From Nephrocerus scutellatus (Eukaryota; Arthropoda; Insecta; Diptera; Pipunculidae), in assembly GCA_947095585.1 (NCBI GenBank), contig OX352765.1:77917976-77981975 (forward strand): 64,000 nucleotides of DNA, in the 5' to 3' direction. The notes below the pieces were generated by a model that saw only the letters and a program-made list of their open reading frames with translations, did no database searches and was not told the DNA's origin. This document shows, one piece after another, positions 57,251-64,000 of the stretch. Position 1 is the first letter of the stretch. Every line of letters begins with the position of its first letter. Both the position numbers and the translations under genes were made by a program.

Positions 57251-57314
57251 CTAGACTAGAAAAGCTAGACCGTTCGCACTTGCAATTTTAGCCTACATAT
57301 ATAAGAATTTATGT

Positions 57315-57632
57315 GTGGGCGCCATGGCTCAGTGGAAATGCACATGGCTAATGAGCAGGAGATTCGTGGTTTGAATCCCAGTAACACCAAAAGCATTTTT
57401 CACGGTGTCCCACCTCTCGCGAATGGGTGAGAAACGTTCCAAAAGTAAAAACTTGTCACGGAAAGCTTCTCAATTCGCCGTTCGGATCCAGCCTTAAATT
57501 GTAGGTCCCTTCCATTTGTGTCCAAAAATATACATGCGCAACACAAATGGTCGCGAGAAGCTAGGCCTTGAACCGCAATGGTCTGTCGCGCTGAACATTA
57601 TTATTATTATTATTATTATTATATTATTATTT
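57315..57632 (+). repeat. tRNA-derived SINE with (ATT)n tail
   Basis: RNA polymerase III A box TGGCTCAGTGG (57325-57335) and B box GGTTTGAATCCC (57368-57379) at tRNA-like spacing, followed by about 200 bp of unrelated body and an (ATT)n tail (57597-57632). No acceptor stem closes around the boxes, so it is not a functional tRNA gene. Body sequence recurs at 15330-15483. Confidence 0.75.
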
Positions 57633-58255
57633 ATAAACATAGTTGCCCGGGGACCACCACTGGGAAGTAAAGCAAGCACTTTATCACGAACTTGATTGTT
57701 GCGCTACTGGCTCAAACCAATCGGGAAGCAGTCAGTAGTTTCCCAATCAATCGCAATGCAGATACCCATTTTTACATTTACTTGTTTTTAATTTTAGCTG
57801 CTGCAGGTTTTCCCAAGTATCATAAATTCTATTGATTTTCCCGCAAACTTGTTGGTGATTTTAATTTTTATGGGTTGTTTTTTTATTATTGATATGTTCA
57901 TAAGAAAAAAAATAGTAAAGCGTTATGCTAATTACGCATTTTATGGAGAAAATTTACCTCAAAGTAAAAATTAGCATGGTCAAGAAAAATGGAACAGGCA
58001 TTGAAATTCGATATCTGAAGATTCAAAGACGATATCGCCTTTATTTAAAGGCAGTTACAATGGCTAGTATTTTTTCTAAAAATAAACTCCTAAACAAAGC
58101 TTCTACCATTAGTATTAATAGAGCAATTTCCGTTTACATGTCAGGGTACACCAAAGTAAGTTTTTTCTTAAATCTCAGATAAATGGTGTCAACATTAGAG
58201 ATAGATCTTTACTGTATAACGATTTTTTTCTAAGCATATACCCAAGAATCATTTG
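57633..58255. repeat. Dispersed duplication, sister of 32130-33060
   Basis: Same order as at 32130: TTTATAAACATAGTTGCCCG, GCTGCTGCAGGTTTTCCC, then AAATTAGCATGG.CAAGAAAA, GAAGATTCAAAGACGATATC and TCAGATAAATGGTGTCAACA. The 85-residue ORF (57925-58182) and its counterpart (32598-32900) have no recognisable domain; they are probably part of a transposon. Confidence 0.6.
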
Positions 58256-58600
58256 CTAAATTATTATTGACGAATTAGGGGACACCCTGTATAGTACGTA
58301 TTTTTCGAGATAGTGTGTTTAAAAATACAATTTTCAAAAACTAAATAAAATTGCTTGACTTTTAAGGATTGCATATCGACAAATATTTTTGAAATCGCAA
58401 ATGCAAGTTGTTTCATCTTAAGAGTTTCAAAAAAGACCAACACTGGACATGTATCTAGAACCGTTCAAGAGTAATTAGGTTGTGTGAACTGATCTTAGGT
58501 CAAAAGCACGCTTCTTACCCTTAAAACGCAGCGGACACGGGACACTGCATGAGGTGAGGTGATAGCACCCATACGACTTTTGGTCGCAATTTATTCAAGA
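58256..58600. repeat. Dispersed repeat with GGACACCCTGTATA, sister of 33060-33420
   Basis: GGGGACACCCTGTATAGTACG at its left and the same internal blocks as at 33060-33420. Non-coding. Confidence 0.55.
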
Positions 58601-58616
58601 ATCACCTCCATAAGAT

Positions 58617-59425
58617 TTGACAACCAGTCAGCGTACGATTGAAGAGGTAATGAGTTGGCTGAAGCATAATGTACTATCCTCAAAGAAGATAATCATTTAT
58701 GTGGATAGTCAGGCGGCCATAAAATCGTTGGAGGAGGTCTCACTGAAATCTAAGGTGGCGTTGAGCTGTCACACCTCTCTTAACGAGAAGAGTGAACAGT
58801 TCAATATAAGGATCATATGGGTTTCGGGTCACACGGTTGTTGAGGGGAACTGCAGGGCGGATGAGTTAGCTAGACGTGTTATGACTCTCCAGCTGCTACC
58901 GGAAATGGCGGAGGTAGGGAGTCCTATCGCGACACTGAAATTTGAGCTTCGGAAAGAGGCAGAAACAATAACAAATGTAAGGTGGGAAAACACCGACACT
59001 TTAAGACAGGTCTGGCCTTGAAGCGCTCAACTGCGCTTATTTCCCTACAAAGACGTGAACTAAGAACAATTGTATGGATAATGACAGGACACTGCCTTCT
59101 AGGGAAACACGCGGGAAGAATGGGTGTCGAATATAATGACTTCTGCAGAAGCTGCATGGACGAGGAGGAGGAGGAGACCATAGAAATTCTCTTCTTCTCT
59201 GCTCATGACCGGCACTAATGCACAGATGGGACAAACAGATGGGTAAGCGGTTAATGAATAACCTGCTAGATCTCGAAAACGGCAAAGTGCGAGATATACT
59301 TCGATTCATTAAGACCTCTGAATGGATCTTCTGAAAAAGGGGAAAGGTATGAGATCCTGTAGTAGCACAAAGGACCGCGAATGGTCTAAGTGAGCATTAG
59401 CAGCCACCGCAACCTAACCTAACCT
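58617..59425 (+). mobile_element. Non-LTR RNase H and C-terminal fragment, sister of 33480-34235
   Basis: 58617-59021 encodes TIEEVMSWLKHNV, IIIYVDSQAAIKSLEEVS, IRIIWVSGHTVVEGNCRADE: an RNase H domain with its acidic residues. After a frame change come LRTIVWIMTGHCLLGKHAG and CRSCMDEEEEET, the Cys-rich C-terminus. The 3' end has AACCTAACCTAACCTACG. Better preserved than the 33.5k copy. Confidence 0.7.
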
Positions 59426-59459
59426 ACGTCAGCCTACAGCCTGTATATTATGAATATTT

Positions 59460-59681
59460 TTGACCCGATGCAAGAAATATTTCACTCCCTCTGATCTGGC
59501 TTTTCAATTGACCGTTATTTTAGTTGCTGTAGGATGTTTGAAATTCTTAAATTGTTTCTATAAACTAGATTTGTGTGACCTATATTACCAAATTATTATC
59601 TCAACTATTTTTTTTTAAGTTTTCCTAAAAACTTTTTACTTAAAAATCTGTGGAATTGAATCCACCACCAATTAGAGTGTA
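59460..59681. other. Junction between RNase H fragment and Tc1
   Basis: Matches 34260-34390 at its left (ATTTTTGACCCGATGCAAGA, TTTTAGTTGCTGTAGGATG) and holds the uninterrupted GAGTGTACAGTG site into which Jockey inserted in the sister unit. No gene. Confidence 0.5.
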
Positions 59682-60475
59682 CAGTGTTCGGCAATCGAAG
59701 TGTTACTAAATCAAAAGGCAGTAATTTCGTCTTTTATGAATATTTTTATTGAAATTTTTAATGGAATGTTAAAAACATTTCAAGTTGTATAAAAATCACG
59801 TTACTGCTCGATATAGCCACCTTTGGCTGGGATGATAGCGTCGAGTCTCTTAACAAAGGCATTGCATGCTGCACGAACGTAACGATCTCATTTACTTGGT
59901 ATTTTCTGATGGAAAATTTTGTTCATAAACAAACAAAACGATAGCGTAATTTGGAGGACAAATCCAATGACCAATTGGACAAGCGAAAAGCTCTTCGCAA
60001 ACAATCGCCGGCTTCTGTGATGGTTTGGGCAGCTGTAACTGCAAATCGTCGTTCATGCACCGGGAAAACACACGAAAAACTCGGTAACAACCTCTGGACC
60101 TTTAAATAGCACTAAGCACCATCACATAAGCTCATTTGACACAACAATTTTTACAAAATTACGTTCCAAATATAATTTCTTCACAACAATGGCGTTCATA
60201 CTATCCAGACTTGAATCTAATGGATTTTTCCGTATGGTCCATTTTCGATGCCATGATTTCGACAAAAAGATATGGAAGTGTGGGCGCATTGATCACAGCT
60301 ATTCGTAAAGAATCGACCAAAATACCAACGATGCAATGCAATGCCTCCGTTAAGGGACTAGACGCTATCATATGCGCCAAAGGTTGCTATATCGAGCAGT
60401 AATGTGTTTTTCATAAAATTTGAAATGACGAAATTACAGCCTTTCGATTTACTAACACTTCGATTGTCGCACTCC
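59682..60475 (+). mobile_element. Tc1-like transposon, deleted but with both ends
   Basis: The left end CAGTGTTCGGCAATCGAAGT follows TA (59680-59681). The right end is the inverted match ending at TA 60476-60477. The inner part of the inverted repeats (CAATCGAAGTGTTA.TAAATC, AATTTCGTC) pairs well. The coding remains include FVWAAVTANR-like sequence near 60020 and the C-terminal segment 60136-60402 (YYPDLNLMDFSVWSIF, ending CAKGCYIEQ). About 794 bp against roughly 1.3-1.6 kb for full Tc1 elements. Confidence 0.75.
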
Positions 60476-60665
60476 TACTTTGTTACGTAGTACTAAGTAT
60501 GCGTTTTCAGACAAAATGAGTTTCTTTTACAATTTAAACATTTATTAGGTGATCGAAATAAATAAGGGCTGGCTAATGGTAAGATGAACTTTAAAAATGC
60601 TTAGCATCACTTTCAATTTTGGACTAAAAGCAACACCAATAACACCCTCAATTTTCCAGGGAATT

Positions 60666-60983
60666 TTAAGTAGCAGGATCCCCAGCAACAGCTCCGGCAG
60701 GCAGATCCAGAGGACCAGATACACCTTTTTCTCCAGTGTTTCCAGTTGGTCCTTTAGGGCCAGGGGCACCAGGTGGGCCAGGAGGACCGGGAGGACCAGG
60801 AGAACATATGCATTTTGTTTGTTCTGACAATGTCGAAAGTAAAAGTCCTTTTCCTTCGACTGCAACGGAAATTGCCAAAAGACCTATAACAAAAAAAAAT
60901 GTAATTCATGAAAATTTTACTTTTTCTGAACAAAAAAAATCCTCTTAATACTTACAAAGGAAAATACAGACGATTATCTTCAT
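60666..60983 (-). CDS. Secreted short collagen-like protein, class M (copy G), shortened tail
   Basis: Exons 60983-60956 and 60883-60666 on the minus strand, 72-nt phase-1 intron. The product is 81 residues. Start, signal peptide and Cys34-x-Cys36 are as in copies B and E, with small changes (CICSPG, GAPG). About nine Gly-X-Y triplets, then PLDLPAGAVAGDPAT. Compared with B and E the last part (GVAGVVGEAFSNLNGLFDG) is lost through a deletion near 60680. TATAAAAA is at 61024-61031 and AATAAA at 60546-60541. Its plus-strand partner should lie just beyond the window. Confidence 0.8.
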
Positions 60984-61831
60984 GTTTGAAAGTTGTCTAT
61001 TTACCCAAATGATGGACACGCTCTTTTTATACCAGCAACAGCATCAATTTATTGTCAAACTCATTTGCAGACCGGTTGCATATATTTTGTTGAACTCTCA
61101 TGAGAGAAACAGCATTGTGGTGAGATGAAGAAAACGTTGAGAGGTTTTCAAAACATTGGTCGGAAAATCTGTTCAAGTTGATAATTTTGATATAAGCTAA
61201 TGCCACACATATATATACATAAAAATGTCTATGTAGATAATCTGTGAAAAATTAATTCAACAAGTAATGGATGTAAATTATGTAAATTTCGTCTGGTTTT
61301 CTTTTTGTTGTTTTTTCTTTCCAGAATCAATAAAAAAAACCAATTTTTGATTACATGTAGGTATAAAAGCTACGAACAGTAAAATCAAAAACAAGAAAAC
61401 TTTTTTTGAGACCTGTATATTATTGATACACTTTGAATTTGTTTTTCATTTTCCCACGTGAGATGTTTGCTGCGGCCTTTAAACCATTCATTATAAGGTT
61501 ACTGACCGTAGGTCATTGTTTTGCATTTTTTTAGTATAAGTTGGTATAAACTAGTTTTAGAACAGCGATTGGTACAATTTCTATTCGAGAGTCCAGTCTA
61601 ATACGCATAATGATACTCGCATGTTTTGTATTTGAAAAAAGAAATTAATGAAAATCATTAGTATCCACTTTAAGAAATAAAATAAATGTCCGTTAAATTC
61701 AAACTGTGTACCATAGTGATGGGCGAATTTGATTAATTTGCTAACCAAGATCGAATTGGTTTTCTTTCTTCAGAATAACCAGGCTCTTTTAACCAGATCT
61801 TTTAACCAGGAGTTAAACACCTGGTTTGGTT
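60984..61831 (-). promoter_or_regulatory. Promoter and conserved upstream region of minus-strand gene G
   Basis: TATA box at 61024-61031 (minus strand), and the AACCAG cluster with hairpin at 61775-61831. Alignable by eye with the upstream regions of B and E over about 1 kb. Confidence 0.6.
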
Positions 61832-61964
61832 GTCGATTAGTTTTAAAGAAAATGAGAAAATGTGAATGTGGCGGTCAGAAATCAGCAGAATAGGGGAATA
61901 ACACAGAATGCTCTAGAATTCCAGGTGACCGTTATTATCTCTGACTGGTGGAAGTGCGATATAA

Positions 61965-63540
61965 CCTGTTTGGCATCCCTAAACTCTGGGCGTCCTGGTC
62001 TACGCCATCATTTCAGCGTAGGGATGGCCGGCCTCGCTGTCGTGTTCCATAAATCCTACCGCAAAGGACTTTCCGAGCAGAATCCTCTTCGCTCATGCGA
62101 GCTAGGTGTCCTGTCCACCGCTAAATTTTCTTCACGATGTCGACATCGCGGTAACGCTGGTAGATCTCATCATTATAGAGTCTCCGGAATCGTCCTTCCT
62201 CACATACGGGGCAAACAATTCTCCGTAAGACTTTTCTTTCGAACGCGGCTAAGAGGTCAAAATGCTTTTTGCTATGCACCCAAGTCTCCGATCCATATGT
62301 AAGTACTGGTATGACCATTGTCTTATATATCAGCAGCTTGGATGTTATGGTTAAGTTCCTGGATTTGAAGAGTCTTGACAGACTATAGTAGGCTTTGTTG
62401 GCTTTCAGCAACCGTGCGCGTATTTCTGGTTCCATGCTGTTATCGGCTGCTACAGTTGACCCGAGAGGATTGCACTACTTCAAATTCGCACTACACTATT
62501 TGAATTGAGGGACCAATGTTGGATGTTCTACTCGCAGACGTGGCCACCATGTATTTTGTTTCGCTCTCATTAATGTGCAGCCTCAGATTTCGTGCCGCCT
62601 GCTCGATCTGGATGAAAGCTTCCTGTACAGCTCATCGATTTCTACCAACGACGTCAATATCGTCTGCGTAAGCCAGTATCTGAATGGACTTATAGAGAAT
62701 TGCTCCTCTCGCCGTTACGTCAGAGTCTCGGATCACTTTCTCCAACGCCAGGTTGAAGAAGACGCAGGCCAGTCCATCTCCTTGTCGGAGCCCTTAAGTT
62801 CTACTTAAGTTTATTAAGTTCTACTATGGCTATGCTATCATAGGCGGCTTTAAAGTCTATTAAAAGATGGTGTAGTGAGTTTTGAAACTCTAGACATTTC
62901 TCCATCAACTGTCTTAGGGTGTAAATCTTATCAGTTGTTGATTTGCCTGGGATGAAGCCACACTGGTACGGACCAATGATGACTTTAGTGTATAGAAATA
63001 TCCTGTCTTGAAGAATAGAGGAGAAAATCTTATACGCGGTACTCAACAACGTTGTACCACGATAATTGCTGCATTTTGTAATATCTCCCTTGTTATGTAT
63101 GGAGCATAGGATGCCTCTTCGCAAGTCTTCTGGGATCGCTTCTTCCTCACATACTTGCACTATTATATCATGAATTGCTTGGTTTGATGTGGGGCCTCCT
63201 ATTTTTATCAGTTCCGCTGGAATCCCATCAATTCCCGAAGCCTTATTATTTTTGAGCCGATTTATCTCTCTGCTAGCTTCGTCTATGCTTGGTGGCGGCA
63301 TCATAGTATGATCTTCGGTCATTGGTGGAGCTTCCAATTCCTCAGTTAACTGCCCGTTTAGCAACTCATGAAAGTGCTCTTCCCATCGCGCTAAGATGCC
63401 TTTAAGATCGGTGATCAGATTACCCTATTTGTCCTTGCAGTATGTGCAACGCGGTGTATATTGCGTCACTCTTTGGTAGAACTTTCACGCCTGGTGCGGT
63501 CCTTGCTCTCTATACTGTTCTAGTTCACGTACGGCTTGTA
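61965..63540 (-). mobile_element. RTE-like element, pair 3 spacer
   Basis: Minus strand: 63364-62801 (LTEELEAPPMTEDHTMMPPP, RLKNNKASGIDGIPAELIK, HHLLIDFKAAYDS), a YADD region near 62660 and C-terminal segment 62435-62121 (YGSETWVHSKKHFDLL). Content, deletions and the junction with CR1-like sequence at about 63535 are the same as at 45065-46640. Defective. Confidence 0.75.
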
Positions 63541-64000
63541 AATAGTAGCCAGATCTGAAGGAGTGAAGTACATCTTGCACCGTTTTAGGAAACCTAAGCA
63601 TCTCGCAACATTTTTGGCGATGGCAAATATGTGGTCGTTCCAACGAAGCTTGTTGTTGACGCACATACCGAGAATTAAGAGCTTTTCAGTTTCTCTGATG
63701 CAAGATCCACTCATGGATAAAGGTTGGGGGATTAAATAACGCTTAGATGACAGATGAGAGCATTAGGTTTTGGAAGCGTTAAATTCAATTCTAGTATGTA
63801 GTCCCCACCTCGTTATCCTGTCAAGGTCAGAATTTAACGTGCTTGACATACGTCCTTGTTCAAGTTTCACTTGTGACGAAGAGGGGCGTGAAGAAAGCGT
63901 GAAGTCAAATGAAAAGCTAAGAGTACTGTCGTCAGCAAAGGAATGGATTGGATGAGAGGTGGTGGATAGGAGATCATTAATGCAAATCAGAAAGAGTGTC
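63535..64000 (-). mobile_element. CR1/Jockey-superfamily fragment, pair 3 spacer, runs off the window
   Basis: 63714-63520 gives ILGMCVNNKLRWNDHIFAIA and FTPSDLATIYKPYVN. An ADDSTLSFSFDF-like region lies near 63935. It corresponds to 46638-47100 and continues past the right edge. Confidence 0.7.

Noticed and set aside
57317..57385. Candidate tRNA gene
   Set aside because: A and B boxes are present but no closing acceptor stem or standard cloverleaf can be drawn, and a SINE body with ATT tail follows.

Overview
This window looks like an insect nuclear genome, most likely a fly (Diptera). It is AT-rich, its introns are short (58-74 nt), its host-like genes have TATA boxes, and it is dominated by insect-type transposable elements: RTE, CR1/Jockey-superfamily, Jockey and RNase H-bearing non-LTR retrotransposons, a Ty3/gypsy integrase, piggyBac, Tc1, mariner, Helitron, a MITE and a tRNA-derived SINE. 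The species cannot be named from the sequence. There is one 200-base assembly gap (29695-29894).

The only convincing host genes are seven small two-exon genes for secreted collagen-like proteins. Four are on the plus strand (5552-6050, 14345-14841, 19897-20945, 48654-49001; class P) and three on the minus strand (8407-8774, 43704-44069, 60666-60983; class M). All seven share a 28-nt first exon ending in a phase-1 intron with a GTAAGT donor, a signal peptide split by that intron, a Cys-x-Cys pair just before the Gly-X-Y repeats, and a TATA box 40-50 bp upstream of the ATG. The classes sit head to head: minus 8.4-8.8k with plus 14.3-14.8k, and minus 43.7-44.1k with plus 48.7-49.0k. The minus gene at 60.7-61.0k predicts a plus partner just beyond the right edge. 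Between partners lies a decayed minus-strand RTE element with a CR1/Jockey-superfamily fragment inside it. Left of each minus gene is the same Tc1 remnant. The array therefore grew by duplicating a block that already contained these transposons, after which members diverged.

Layout. 1-5.3k: decayed non-LTR elements and two tandem-repeat fields. 5.35-6.3k: first plus gene with its promoter. 6.3-8.2k: mariner, CR1-like and Tc1 remnants. 8.2-15.1k: first divergent pair. 15.2-21k: second copy of the RTE-to-plus-gene segment, near-identical to the first over about 4.1 kb (offset 5552), ending in a greatly expanded collagen gene. 21.1-32k: CR1-like element carrying a complete piggyBac in TTAA, an RTE copy running into the gap, and a deleted Helitron. 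32.1-41.1k: RNase H non-LTR fragment, then a Jockey element with target-site duplication, itself interrupted by satellite-like repeats and a MITE. 41.1-49.3k: Tc1 with a nested deleted piggyBac, then the second divergent pair. 49.3-60.5k: CR1-like, mariner, gypsy, RTE, SINE, RNase H and Tc1 remnants. 60.5-64k: third minus gene and the start of the third RTE/CR1 spacer.

The two classes could supply chains of one extracellular collagen-like material (silk, glue, salivary or eggshell product), with the Cys-x-Cys pair as a trimer-locking knot. That is inference: the sequence shows architecture and organisation, not tissue or partner.
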